A DNA stretch of 46,704 nucleotides from Caballeronia pedi (GTDB taxonomy: Bacteria; Pseudomonadota; Gammaproteobacteria; Burkholderiales; Burkholderiaceae). The stretch spans positions 1-46,704 of the forward strand of contig NZ_FCOE02000053.1 in assembly GCF_001544915.2 (NCBI RefSeq), written 5' to 3'. A program made the position numbers and the translations under genes. Position 1 is the first letter of the stretch. Every line of letters begins with the position of its first letter. A model generated the notes under the pieces. The model was not told the origin of the DNA and ran no database searches. It saw only the letters and a program-made list of their open reading frames with translations. This document shows positions 32,350 through 41,428 of the stretch, in pieces.

Positions 32350-35300
32350 TCAAGCCGTCGCCGCGATTTCAACTGACGAGCGATAACGCGCGATCAGGCG
32401 TTCACGTTTGCTGTCTACCGCCGCCATGTTGCGCTCCTTCACATGGCCGAAGCCGCGAATCTCGTCGGGCAGCTTCGCTAGTTGCAGCGCGGTATCGAGG
32501 CGCGCTTCATCGAGCGTCGCGCAGAATTCATCGACCAGTGCGATGTAATCCGCGATCATCCGGCGCTCCGTGCGGCGTTCGGCCGTCTTGCCGAACACAT
32601 CGAGCGACGTGCCGCGCAGCGCCTTCATCTTCGCGAGCACGCGAAACGCGGGCAACATCCACGCGCCGAAGCGCTGCTTCACGAGATGACCGCGCTCGTC
32701 GCGCTTCGCGAACAGCGGCGGCGCGAGATGGAACATCAGCTTGTAATCGCGGCCCGGCTCGCCTTCGAACTGCTCGCGCAGCTTGTCGAGATACGCGGGG
32801 TCCGCATAAAGACGCGCGACTTCGTACTCGTCTTTATAGGCCATGAGCTTCCCGAGATTCACCGCGACCGCTCGCGTGAGCGGCAGCTTCGCGTTCAGCG
32901 GCTTTTCCTTTTCGCGGATGCGCTCGATCACGCTGCGATACGTCCGCGCATACGCCGCGTTTTGATACGCCGTCAGCAACGCTTCACGCGTGGCGATCAC
33001 ATTCTCCAGCGACTCGGGCATCTTCATCACGATCGCGTGTTGCGCGGGCTTGATGAGTTCGCCCACGCCGTGTTGCGCGACGAATCGTCCCCAGTCGAAC
33101 GCGAGCAAGTTCTTTTCGATCGCCACGCCGTTCAGTTCGATCGCACGCTTCAGGCTCGCAAGTTCCAGCGGCAACCAGCCCTTCTGCCACGCAAAGCCGA
33201 GCAACAGCGGATTCGAATAGATCGTGTCGCCGAGCAGCTTCAGCGCGAGCGCGTTGGCATCGATGAAGGCACAGCCCGCGCCGATGCTGTCCGTCAGCGC
33301 CTGCTCCGTCTGCGTCGCGGGAAAGGTCCACTGCGCGTTGGTGACGAACTCGGCCGTCGGGGTCGCGCCGCTATTGATCGCGGCCTGCGTGATGCCGTGC
33401 CGCGTGCGCGAGAGCACATCGTTCGATGCCGACACGATCGCATCGCAACCGATCACGAGGCGCGCCTCGCCCGTCGCGATGCGCGTCGCATGCAGCGCCC
33501 GCGGCTCGGGCGCGATCTGCACGTGGCTCAGCACCGCGCCGCCTTTCTGCGCGAGACCGGCCATATCGAGCACGGTCACGCCCTTGCGCTCGATATGCGC
33601 CGCCATGCCGATCAATCCGCCGATCGTCACGACGCCCGTGCCGCCGACACCGGTCACGAGAATGCCGTACGGCTTCGACAACGCGGGCAACGCAGGCGAC
33701 GGCAAGCTGTCGAAATCGGGCTTCGCGCCCGCAGCGGCTTTCGGCTTGCGAACCTGCGCGCCTTCAGCCGTCACGAAGCTCGGGCAAAACCCGTTCACGC
33801 ACGAGAAATCCTTGTTGCACGACGACTGATTGATCTTGCGCTTGGTGCCGAGCGGCGTGTTCAGCGGCTCGACGGACAGGCAGTTCGATTGCACCGAGCA
33901 ATCGCCACAGCCTTCGCACACGGCGTCGTTGATGAACGCGCGGCGTGCCGGATCGGGATAGGTGCCGCGTTTGCGGCGACGGCGCTTTTCCGTCGCGCAG
34001 GTCTGATCGTAGATGAGAATGGTCGTGCCTGGCGTATCGCGCAGTTCGCGTTGCACGCGATCCAGCTCATCGCGATGATGCACGTTCACGCCTTCCGGCA
34101 ATGCGATCTTCGCATCGTATTTCTGCGGCTCGTCCGTCACGATGACGATGCGCTTCGCCCCTTCCGCATGCACCTGATGCGCGATTTGCGGCACGGTCAG
34201 CACGCCATCGACGGGCTGGCCGCCGGTCATCGCCACGGCGTCGTTATAAAGAATCTTGTACGTGATGTTCGCGTTCGCCGCGATCGCCGCGCGCACCGCG
34301 AGCAAACCCGAATGGAAATACGTGCCGTCGCCGAGATTGACGAATACGTGCTTGTCGCCCGAGAAATGCATCTGGCCGATCCACGCAACGCCTTCGCCGC
34401 CCATCTGGCTGAAGGTCTCGGTCTTGCGGTCCATCCACATCGACATGTAATGGCAGCCGATGCCCGCGAGCGCGCGCGATCCTTCGGGCACGCGCGTCGA
34501 CGTGTTGTGCGGACAGCCCGAGCAGAACCACGGCTTGCGTTCGACATCGACGCGCGGCTTGATCGCTTCGCGCTCTTTCGCTTCGATGGTTTCGACGCGC
34601 GCGAGCATGCGGGCGCGCACATCGTCGGGAAGATCCGCACGCGAAAGACGCCGCGCGATGGCCTTCGCGATCAGCGCGGGCGATAGCTCGTAATGCGCGG
34701 GCAGCAGCCAGTCGCCACGCGGCACGGACCATTCGCCGCCTTCGTTGTCGCGTTCGTCGAACTTGCCGTAGATGCGTGGCCGTACGTCCTCGCGCCAGTT
34801 ATAAAGCTCTTCCTTCAGCGCGTATTCGAGAATCTGCCGCTTTTCCTCGACGACGAGAATCTCTTCGAGACCCGTCGCGAATGCGCGCGCGTCCTGTGCG
34901 TCGAGCGGCCACACGCAGCCCACTTTCAAGACGCGCAGGCCGATCTGCGCGCAGGTTGCATCGTCGAGACCGAGATCGACGAGCGCCTGACGCACATCGA
35001 GATACGCCTTGCCCGCCGTGATGATGCCAAAGCGCGGCTTGTCCGAGTCGAGCACGACGCGATTCAGCTTGTTCGCGCGCACATAGGCCAAGGCCGCGTA
35101 CCACTTTTCGTCGAGCAGACGCGCTTCCTGCGCGAGCGGCGAATCGGGCCAGCGGATATTGAGGCCGCCCTCGGGCACGGCGTAGTCGGTTGGCGTGACG
35201 ATTTCCACGCGGTCCGGATCGAGATCGATCGATGCGGTCGATTCGACCACGTCGGTCACGCATTTCATCGCGACCCACAGGCCCGAGTAACGGCTCATCG

Positions 35301-35886
35301 CCCAGCCGTGCAGGCCGTAGTCGAGATACTCCTGAACATTCGACGGATACAGCACCGGAATGCCCGCCGCGATGAACGCATGATCCGACTGATGCGCGAC
35401 CGACGACGATTTCGCCGCGTGATCGTCGCCCGCGAGCACGAGCACGCCGCCGTGCTTGTCGGTGCCTGCGGAATTCGCGTGCTTGAAGACGTCGCCGGTG
35501 CGGTCAACGCCCGGACCCTTGCCGTACCACATGCCGAACACACCGTCGCGCGTCGCGCCGGGCCACAGATTGACCTGCTGCGTGCCCCAGATCGAGGTCG
35601 CGGCGAGATCCTCGTTGACGCCCGGTTGAAAGACGATGTCGTTGTCCTTCAGATGCTGCTTGGCCTTCCAAAGCGACTGGTCGAGCGCGCCGAGCGGCGA
35701 GCCGCGATAGCCCGAGATGAACCCGGCCGTGTTCAGCCCCGCCCTGCGATCGCGCGCTTTCTGCAGCATCGGCAGACGCACGAGCGCCTGCGTGCCGCTG
35801 ATATAGACGCGGCCTTTCTCCAGCGTGTATTTGTCGTCCAGCGAAACGTCGGCGGCGGCTAGTGCGGAGCGATCGGGTGCATTCAT
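32350..35886 (-). CDS. Fused indolepyruvate ferredoxin oxidoreductase family protein
   Basis: A 1178-residue fusion of the IorA and IorB parts of 2-oxoacid:ferredoxin oxidoreductase. The order is an N-terminal pyrimidine-type domain (about 20-250, GFISGYRGSPLGALDQ), a TPP domain (about 450-620, GIGCHYMSMWMDRK, NLGDGTYFHSG near 517, YNDAVAMTGGQ near 547), a 4Fe-4S motif with C657, C660, C663 and C669 (CEGCGDC), a gamma domain (about 740-930, GVGGTGVVTIGG) and a C-terminal extension. It would oxidatively decarboxylate aryl-pyruvates to acyl-CoA with ferredoxin. The large Burkholderia and Azoarcus fusion type is known for arylpyruvate metabolism. ATG 35886 is preceded by GGAG 10 nt upstream. A LysR gene diverges from it. 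Confidence 0.93.
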   Translation of the reverse strand: MNAPDRSALAAADVSLDDKYTLEKGRVYISGTQALVRLPMLQKARDRRAGLNTAGFISGYRGSPLGALDQSLWKAKQHLKDNDIVFQPGVNEDLAATSIWGTQQVNLWPGATRDGVFGMWYGKGPGVDRTGDVFKHANSAGTDKHGGVLVLAGDDHAAKSSSVAHQSDHAFIAAGIPVLYPSNVQEYLDYGLHGWAMSRYSGLWVAMKCVTDVVESTASIDLDPDRVEIVTPTDYAVPEGGLNIRWPDSPLAQEARLLDEKWYAALAYVRANKLNRVVLDSDKPRFGIITAGKAYLDVRQALVDLGLDDATCAQIGLRVLKVGCVWPLDAQDARAFATGLEEILVVEEKRQILEYALKEELYNWREDVRPRIYGKFDERDNEGGEWSVPRGDWLLPAHYELSPALIAKAIARRLSRADLPDDVRARMLARVETIEAKEREAIKPRVDVERKPWFCSGCPHNTSTRVPEGSRALAGIGCHYMSMWMDRKTETFSQMGGEGVAWIGQMHFSGDKHVFVNLGDGTYFHSGLLAVRAAIAANANITYKILYNDAVAMTGGQPVDGVLTVPQIAHQVHAEGAKRIVIVTDEPQKYDAKIALPEGVNVHHRDELDRVQRELRDTPGTTILIYDQTCATEKRRRRKRGTYPDPARRAFINDAVCEGCGDCSVQSNCLSVEPLNTPLGTKRKINQSSCNKDFSCVNGFCPSFVTAEGAQVRKPKAAAGAKPDFDSLPSPALPALSKPYGILVTGVGGTGVVTIGGLIGMAAHIERKGVTVLDMAGLAQKGGAVLSHVQIAPEPRALHATRIATGEARLVIGCDAIVSASNDVLSRTRHGITQAAINSGATPTAEFVTNAQWTFPATQTEQALTDSIGAGCAFIDANALALKLLGDTIYSNPLLLGFAWQKGWLPLELASLKRAIELNGVAIEKNLLAFDWGRFVAQHGVGELIKPAQHAIVMKMPESLENVIATREALLTAYQNAAYARTYRSVIERIREKEKPLNAKLPLTRAVAVNLGKLMAYKDEYEVARLYADPAYLDKLREQFEGEPGRDYKLMFHLAPPLFAKRDERGHLVKQRFGAWMLPAFRVLAKMKALRGTSLDVFGKTAERRTERRMIADYIALVDEFCATLDEARLDTALQLAKLPDEIRGFGHVKERNMAAVDSKRERLIARYRSSVEIAATA

Positions 35887-35926
35887 GGGGGCGTGTCTCC
35901 AGATTCGGGAATGGTCTTTTTTGGCG

Positions 35927-35962
35927 AGTATAGAAAGCCGACTTGCTATCGTAAAATCACGA
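35927..35962 (-). promoter_or_regulatory. Promoter of the indolepyruvate oxidoreductase gene with candidate LysR box
   Basis: On the minus strand -10 TATACT (35927-35932) and -35 TTACGA (35949-35954) are 16 bp apart. The inverted repeat TCGT-N6-ACGA (35949-35962) overlaps the -35 and fits a T-N11-A LysR site. The LysR gene starts 28 bp away on the other strand. Confidence 0.45.
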
Positions 35963-35990
35963 ATAAACAACTCTGGTATTCGAAAATCAG

Positions 35991-36896
35991 ATGGCCTTCG
36001 ATCTCACGCTCCGGCAATTGCGCTATTTCGTGGCCGCCGCGCAAACCGGCCAGTTCTCGATGGCGGCGGCGAACGAGCACGTGTCGCAATCGGCGATCAC
36101 GAACGCCGTCCTGGCCCTCGAAAGCGCGCTCGACACGAAGCTGTTCGAGCGCCTGCCGCAAGGGGTCGCGCTGACGCCCGGTGGTCAGGATTTCCACAAC
36201 CATGCACGCCGCGTTCTCGATGCCGCGCGTGACGCGCTGCACAAGACGCCGTTTCGTTCGCACGACATGCGCGGCGTTGCGCGCATCGCGGCGTCCTATA
36301 CGGTGCTCGGGTATTTTTTGCCGGAATTGCTCGCGCGCTTCCGTGCGACGTATCCGTTTATCGATTTCGATCTGCGCGACATGGAGCGGCCGCAGATAGA
36401 AGACGCGGTCGCGAATGGCGATGTCGATATCGGCGTGGTTCTGCTATCGAATCTGCAGCGGCCGAATCGCTTCGACAGTCAGGTGCTGATGCGCTCGCGG
36501 CGGCAGTTGTGGGTCGCGCCGTCGCATCCGCTCGCGCAGCAGCAGGCGGTGTCGTTGAAGGATATTGCCGAGCATCCTTATATCCTCATTACCGTCGATG
36601 AAGGCGAGCAATCGACGATGCGTTATTGGCACAAGAAGCGCATCGAGCCGAATATCGCGTTTCGAACGAGTTCGATGGAAGCGCTGCGTGGACTCGTGGC
36701 GCACGGCTTTGGTGTCACGGTGCTGTCGGATATGGTCTTCAGACCGTGGTCGCTCGAAGGCAAGCGCATCGAGGCGCGGCCGGTAAACGATGCCATTCCT
36801 CACATGGAAGCTGGCATGATCTGGCGCAAGGGCGCGACGCTGAGCACGCCTTCGACGGCCGTGCAGCAGTTTCTGATTCACGCGTGCGGGGGTTAG
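35991..36896 (+). CDS. LysR-family transcriptional regulator, divergent from the indolepyruvate oxidoreductase
   Basis: A 301-residue LysR-type protein with an N-terminal winged HTH (LTLRQLRYFVAAAQTGQFSMAAANEHVSQSAITNAVLALESALDTKLFER) and a two-lobe co-inducer domain (ARIAASYTVLGYFLPELLARFRATYPFIDFDLRD, then ALRGLVAHGFGVTVLSDMV). The 104-bp shared gap holds a plausible LysR box, so it probably controls the oxidoreductase; the inducer would be an arylpyruvate or related acid, by inference. ATG 35991. Its 3' end forms part of a 13-bp stem hairpin shared with the convergent MFS gene. Confidence 0.93.
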   Translation: MAFDLTLRQLRYFVAAAQTGQFSMAAANEHVSQSAITNAVLALESALDTKLFERLPQGVALTPGGQDFHNHARRVLDAARDALHKTPFRSHDMRGVARIAASYTVLGYFLPELLARFRATYPFIDFDLRDMERPQIEDAVANGDVDIGVVLLSNLQRPNRFDSQVLMRSRRQLWVAPSHPLAQQQAVSLKDIAEHPYILITVDEGEQSTMRYWHKKRIEPNIAFRTSSMEALRGLVAHGFGVTVLSDMVFRPWSLEGKRIEARPVNDAIPHMEAGMIWRKGATLSTPSTAVQQFLIHACGG

Positions 36897-36909
36897 CACG
36901 CGTGAATCA
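36874..36909. terminator. Bidirectional terminator-like hairpin (13-bp perfect stem)
   Basis: TGATTCACGCGTG, a 10-nt loop and the exact complement CACGCGTGAATCA fold into a 13-bp stem. It spans the LysR stop codon and ends 6 bp short of the convergent transporter's stop, so it can terminate both. No long U-run is seen; its symmetry and position argue for function. Confidence 0.6.
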
Positions 36910-36914
36910 AGCGC

Positions 36915-38357
36915 TCAATGCGAAATGCTTTCGAGCGACTTCCCAAGCGTGCGCGGCCCCATCAATCCGATGGACAGCATCACGAGCAACATCGCGCCCG
37001 CGATGAACCCGAACACACCCGTCACGCCCGCCTCTTTCAGCACGAACGCAATCACGAACGAACTGAACACCGCCGACAACCGGCTCCACGAATACACGAA
37101 ACCGACGGCACGAGCGCGGATCATCGTGGGATAAAGCTCCTGCTGATACGTGTGATACGTGAACGAGATGATGTTGCCCGCAAGCGTAAGCATCACGCCA
37201 AGCGAGACGATCATCACCGCCGCCGACGCCTGACTGAACAACAAGCCCGCAACGATATTCACCCCCGCCATGAACACAATCACATGCTTGCGCTCGAAAC
37301 GATCAGCGATCCAGTAGCCGAGCAACGGACCGAGCGGCGCAGCAAGCCCGATCACGGTCGTATAAAGCAGGCTCGACGTCACCGTCACGCCCTGCCTGAC
37401 CAGCAGAGTCGGCACCCAGTTTGCGAATCCATAAAAACCCACCGTCTGGAAGATATGGAAGATGATGAGCATCACCGTGCGCGTGCGATACGGCGGTTTC
37501 CACATGTCGGCGAAACCAGCCTTTCTGGCGATCGGGTCGGACGGTCCCGGTGCGGGCAGCGGCTTGCCATACTGCAGCGCGACCTTGTCTTCCAGGCGGC
37601 GCAGGACTTCATCGGCTTCCTCGACACGGCCTTTGCTCGCGAGCCAGCGTGGACTTTCCGGAAGATTGCGCCGGAAGTACCACACGAACAGCGCGCTCAC
37701 GCCGCCCGCCATCGCGACCCAGCGCCAGCCGTCGAAGCCGAACGGCGCGCGCGGCACCAGCAGATACGAGAGAAACGCAACCACCGGCACGGCGGAAAAG
37801 CCGATCGCCTGGCACACGGCGAAGGCTCGGCCGCGCAGATGCTTCGGCGCGAGCTCCGACATATACGTGCCGATGGTAACCAACTCCACGCCGATACCCA
37901 ATCCCGAAACGAAACGCCAGAAGTTGAGCCAGAGCGCCGTGTCCTGAAACGCCATCACGGTATTCGCCGCGACGTACCACAGCAGCGAATACGTGAAGAT
38001 CGCGCGCCGTCCATAGCGGTCGGCGAGAAAGCCGCACGCGATCGTGCCGATGAACAGCCCGCAAAACAACGCGGCGATGAAGCTCGCGACGCCCGTCGTG
38101 CCGAACAGGCCCGCGGTCGTCGCGGTGAGAATGCCGCTCTTCACGAGGCCCGGCGCGATGTATCCCGTGAATAGCAGATCGTAGAGCTCGAAGAAGAAGC
38201 CGAGACTCAACAGAAAGACGAGCTTCCACACTGCGCGCGTCGCGGGAAGCCGGTCGAGTCGCGCCGAAATGCCCGCGGTGTCCGCGAGCGCGGGCGCGTC
38301 CGTTAGCGCGAGGCCGGGAGCGTCGTGCAGACGCGAAGTGCCCTGCATGATGGCCAT
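36915..38357 (-). CDS. MFS transporter, sugar/metabolite:H+ symporter type
   Basis: A 480-residue 12-helix transporter: a 40-residue cytoplasmic leader, GFFFELYDLLFTGYIAPGLV in helix 1, the GFLADRYGRRAIFTYSLLWY motif A, RFVSGLGIGVELVTIGTYMSELAPKHLRGRAFA in helices 4-5 and NLPESPRWL before the central loop, then YTTVIGLAAPLGPLLGYWIADRFERKHVIV. The features fit the sugar-porter/AAHS-like branch that carries organic acids or aromatic acids. The ATG at 38357 has AGGAGAC 4 nt upstream. It lies 52 bp after the aconitase-family gene, so it probably imports that enzyme's substrate, which is not identifiable. Confidence 0.9.
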   Translation of the reverse strand: MAIMQGTSRLHDAPGLALTDAPALADTAGISARLDRLPATRAVWKLVFLLSLGFFFELYDLLFTGYIAPGLVKSGILTATTAGLFGTTGVASFIAALFCGLFIGTIACGFLADRYGRRAIFTYSLLWYVAANTVMAFQDTALWLNFWRFVSGLGIGVELVTIGTYMSELAPKHLRGRAFAVCQAIGFSAVPVVAFLSYLLVPRAPFGFDGWRWVAMAGGVSALFVWYFRRNLPESPRWLASKGRVEEADEVLRRLEDKVALQYGKPLPAPGPSDPIARKAGFADMWKPPYRTRTVMLIIFHIFQTVGFYGFANWVPTLLVRQGVTVTSSLLYTTVIGLAAPLGPLLGYWIADRFERKHVIVFMAGVNIVAGLLFSQASAAVMIVSLGVMLTLAGNIISFTYHTYQQELYPTMIRARAVGFVYSWSRLSAVFSSFVIAFVLKEAGVTGVFGFIAGAMLLVMLSIGLMGPRTLGKSLESISH

Positions 38358-38409
38358 TGCTGTCTCCTGTATGTATTGTGATGCCGCATCGATGGCGGCT
38401 CGATCCTGC

Positions 38410-40371
38410 TTACTTCATGAACCGATGCTGCAATTCCGCAAACGATGCGATGCTGCCCGCGAGCGCGCTCGCCGCGACGGTCGGCGGGCTTGCGAGCCAC
38501 ACTTTGCCCGGACCCGAGCGGCCCGGAAAATTTCGATTGATCGCGCTGATCGTGACCTGCTGCGCGTCGGTCGATGAACCCGGTCCGCAGTTCGCACACG
38601 CGCCGCACGAAGGCTGAAGCAGAATCGCGCCGACGCGCTCGAACGCATCGACATAACGTTTCTCGATGCAATAGTCGCGCACGTCCTGCGTGCCGAATTG
38701 CAGATAGAGCTTCACATGATCCGGCACGCGCAGGCCGCGCGCGGCGGCCCATGAAAGCACATCGTGATAGTGATCGAAGTCCTCGCGCTTGCCCGCCGTG
38801 CATGAACCACCGTAGGCGATATCGATGCGCGGCCTTTGATCGAGCGCGGCAAGCGCGACGCCGTTGCCGGGATCGCCGGGCGCGGCGAGCATCGGCGAGA
38901 GACGCGCGCAATCGATGCCGATCACGTCGGCGTAGCGCGCGCCTGGGTCGCTGTGCATCCACGGCTCGATCGTGAAGTCGATGCCGCGCCGCTCTTTCAG
39001 GAAGCGCACGGTTTCATCGTCGGGGGCGACGATGCCGGTGAAGCCGCCGAGTTCGGCGGTCATGTTGGTGAGCGTCGTGCGCTCGTCGGTCGACAGGCTC
39101 GCGATGGCCGTGCCCGCGAATTCGAACACCTTGCCGACGCCCGCGCCCGCGCGGATGCGCGAATCCGCGAGCAAGTGCAGCACGATGTCCTTCGCCGTCA
39201 CGCCTTCGGGAATCGGACCGCTCAGTTCGATACGCAACGACTGCGGCACGGTCATCCGCACCGCGCCCGTGACGAACGCGTTCGCCATGTCCGTCGTGCC
39301 GACGCCGAACGCGACGCACCCGAGCGCGCCGCTATGCGGCGTATGCGAATCCGTGCCGACGGCGACCTGCCCCGGCAATGCGTAACGCTCGGCCATCATC
39401 GCGTGCGAAATGCCTTCCGAGCCTTCGTCGACATCGCTCTTCGTTTCGCTCAGATAGCCGTGATTGCGCACATCGTAGTCACGCGCGAAAGCGCGATGGG
39501 CTTCCGACAATTCACGCACGTTCGGCAGCAAGCCATTCCTGATATGCAGTTCGCTGCGATGCGAATACGACAGATGATCCTCGAACGCGAGCATGCTGCC
39601 CGGATCGCGCAGCATCAGCGGGCGCCCGAACGCCGCGTGCAGCATATGCGCCGCCATGCCGGTGTAGTACTCGTGGATGAAGCGCCAGTCCGCGCGCACG
39701 AAGATGCCGTTGCCCGGTTCGAGCGAGGCGTTCGTGGCATCGGTGACCAATGCATGGCGCGCGAGAATCTTTTCGACGAGCGTGCGCGGCGTGTCATCGA
39801 CCGATGTCGCGCCAGCGCCGACTCGCTGCATGTGCGACTTTCCATAGCGCAGCAGCCCGCCGCTCCTCAGGATCGCGGCGGCGAGCGGATCGCGACCGGC
39901 TACGAGCTCGTCGATATCGATCGCCTCGCCGCGCCGGATTCGCTCGATCAGGCCGAAATCCGTCGACGTGAATAGCCCGAGATTGTCCGCATTCTGCCGA
40001 TAGATCCGCTCGAAGCTGCGCGCGATCACGAGGCGAATGCCCGCGTGATATTCCGCGAGCGGGCTATGCTCGCGCGACGATCCCTTGCCATATCGATTGC
40101 CCGCAACCGTCACCTGAAAGCGGCCCGCGCGCACCGCATCGACGCCCACCGGATTGCGCCCGCCCGTATGAAAACCCACATACGGACACTGACCGAGACG
40201 TTCGTCGAAACGCGTGAGCACGCTGATCGGCGTGATTTCGTCGGTGGAAACATCGTCGCGCAGCGCGCCTGCTTCATCGGGCGTCAGATCCTCGCCCGCG
40301 AGCTGGCGCTCGACGTTTGCCGGGTCCACGCACAGAAACAGGACTCGTCCGCTCACATCCAGTTTGGCCAT
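38410..40371 (-). CDS. Aconitase-superfamily hydratase/isomerase, swivel domain first
   Basis: A 653-residue fusion of LeuD-like and LeuC-like parts. The swivel domain comes first (about 1-180, with NRYGKGSSREHSPLAEYHAG at 92-111), then the catalytic domains (about 200-653) with GTDSHTPHSGALG at 339. Likely [4Fe-4S] ligands are C524 (GGSCTAGK) and two of C589, C592 and C595 (SCGACANCGPGS), with the NFPGRSGPGKVWLASP end of the family. The order resembles AcnB without its HEAT domain. It should interconvert hydroxy-di- or tricarboxylates by dehydration/hydration, but the substrate cannot be named; it is not housekeeping aconitase. SD AAGGAGA lies 5 nt before ATG 40371. It forms a unit with the MFS gene downstream and a LysR gene 93 bp upstream on the same strand. 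Confidence 0.88.
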   Translation of the reverse strand: MAKLDVSGRVLFLCVDPANVERQLAGEDLTPDEAGALRDDVSTDEITPISVLTRFDERLGQCPYVGFHTGGRNPVGVDAVRAGRFQVTVAGNRYGKGSSREHSPLAEYHAGIRLVIARSFERIYRQNADNLGLFTSTDFGLIERIRRGEAIDIDELVAGRDPLAAAILRSGGLLRYGKSHMQRVGAGATSVDDTPRTLVEKILARHALVTDATNASLEPGNGIFVRADWRFIHEYYTGMAAHMLHAAFGRPLMLRDPGSMLAFEDHLSYSHRSELHIRNGLLPNVRELSEAHRAFARDYDVRNHGYLSETKSDVDEGSEGISHAMMAERYALPGQVAVGTDSHTPHSGALGCVAFGVGTTDMANAFVTGAVRMTVPQSLRIELSGPIPEGVTAKDIVLHLLADSRIRAGAGVGKVFEFAGTAIASLSTDERTTLTNMTAELGGFTGIVAPDDETVRFLKERRGIDFTIEPWMHSDPGARYADVIGIDCARLSPMLAAPGDPGNGVALAALDQRPRIDIAYGGSCTAGKREDFDHYHDVLSWAAARGLRVPDHVKLYLQFGTQDVRDYCIEKRYVDAFERVGAILLQPSCGACANCGPGSSTDAQQVTISAINRNFPGRSGPGKVWLASPPTVAASALAGSIASFAELQHRFMK

Positions 40372-40464
40372 CGCATTCTCCTTCGATGTCAATCTAGACG
40401 CACATGCGCGCATGCACGAAGTGTTCGTTCGTCACAGGGGGCATCGCGAGACGCGATGTCCGTA

Positions 40465-41358
40465 TTAACCCTTGCCGTCGATGAGGGTATCGATCAGCGC
40501 CTGCACCGCCTTCAGACGCGACGACTTGCGCGGCGCATGCACGCGCAGGCAACGGCCGCTGCCCCAGGTCTCACGCAACGGCACGCGCACGAAGTTGCGC
40601 GACCCCGCGAACGCGGACGCCGCGCTCGTCGGCACGATGCCGATGCCGAGCCCCGCTTCGACCATGCGGCATTGGGCATCGAAACTATTGACTGTGACCG
40701 TCACGTTGAGCGGCAGGCGCGCGGCGTCGGCGTGCTCTTTCAAGGTCTGATCGAGCGAGCCGCCCGCCTGCAACGCGACGAGCGGAAAGCGCGTGACTTC
40801 GGCGAAGCTCAGCGCGCCGGCCTGCGCGAGTTCGTGCGCGGGCGGCAGCACGACCATGAGCGGATCGCTGGCGAAGTGCCATGAGTCCAGGCCCGCGGGC
40901 GTCTTCGCGCTCGCCGATATGCCGACGTCCGCACGATCGTCGAGACAGGCGCGGATGACTTCATCGCTGATCTGCTCGGTCAGCGCAATCTCGACGAGCG
41001 GATAGCGCGCCTTGAACCGCGTGAGCCGCTCCGGCAGGAAGCCGACGATCGCCGATGCGTTCGCATGCAGTCGCACGACGCCCGCGATCTGACCGCTCAT
41101 CGACTGGATTTCGCGCGCCATGCTTTCGAGCTGGCCGTGGACGGAACGCGCGCTGGCATACGCGTGCTGACCCGCTTCCGTCAGTTGCACGCCCGTCGGC
41201 GAGCGGATCAGCAGCGCGACGCCGATGGCCGCTTCGAGATCCGCGATGCGTCTGCTCAACGCGGAAGGCGCGATGTGGCTGCGGCTCGCAGCGCGCGCGA
41301 TCGATCCTTCCTCGACGACCGAGATGAAAAGCTCGAGACTGTAGGGATCGATACGCAT
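40465..41358 (-). CDS. LysR-family regulator upstream of the aconitase-family gene
   Basis: A 297-residue LysR protein with HTH (YSLELFISVVEEGSIARAASRSHIAPSALSRRIADLEAAIGVALLIRS) and co-inducer domain (VVRLHANASAIVGFLPERLTRFKARYPLVEIAL, then DAQCRMVEAGLGIGIVPTSAASAFAG). It is encoded just upstream and in the same direction as the hydratase and MFS genes, so it probably governs them and possibly itself; most LysR genes diverge from their targets, so this head-to-tail order is less usual. The ATG at 41358 (MRIDPYS) is preferred over a TTG 15 bp earlier because only the ATG matches the family start; no good SD is seen. Confidence 0.92.
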   Translation of the reverse strand: MRIDPYSLELFISVVEEGSIARAASRSHIAPSALSRRIADLEAAIGVALLIRSPTGVQLTEAGQHAYASARSVHGQLESMAREIQSMSGQIAGVVRLHANASAIVGFLPERLTRFKARYPLVEIALTEQISDEVIRACLDDRADVGISASAKTPAGLDSWHFASDPLMVVLPPAHELAQAGALSFAEVTRFPLVALQAGGSLDQTLKEHADAARLPLNVTVTVNSFDAQCRMVEAGLGIGIVPTSAASAFAGSRNFVRVPLRETWGSGRCLRVHAPRKSSRLKAVQALIDTLIDGKG

Positions 41359-41428
41359 TCGTGTGACGTGCAAGGGCCAATGGCGAAGTATGTCACGGGC
41401 CCTTGCGAATCACGAAGCGTCGGCGGGA

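Noticed and set aside
32482..34686. 734-codon plus-strand frame opposite the indolepyruvate oxidoreductase gene
   Set aside because: Low-complexity Arg/His/Leu translation; the opposite strand has full TPP and Fe-S motifs.
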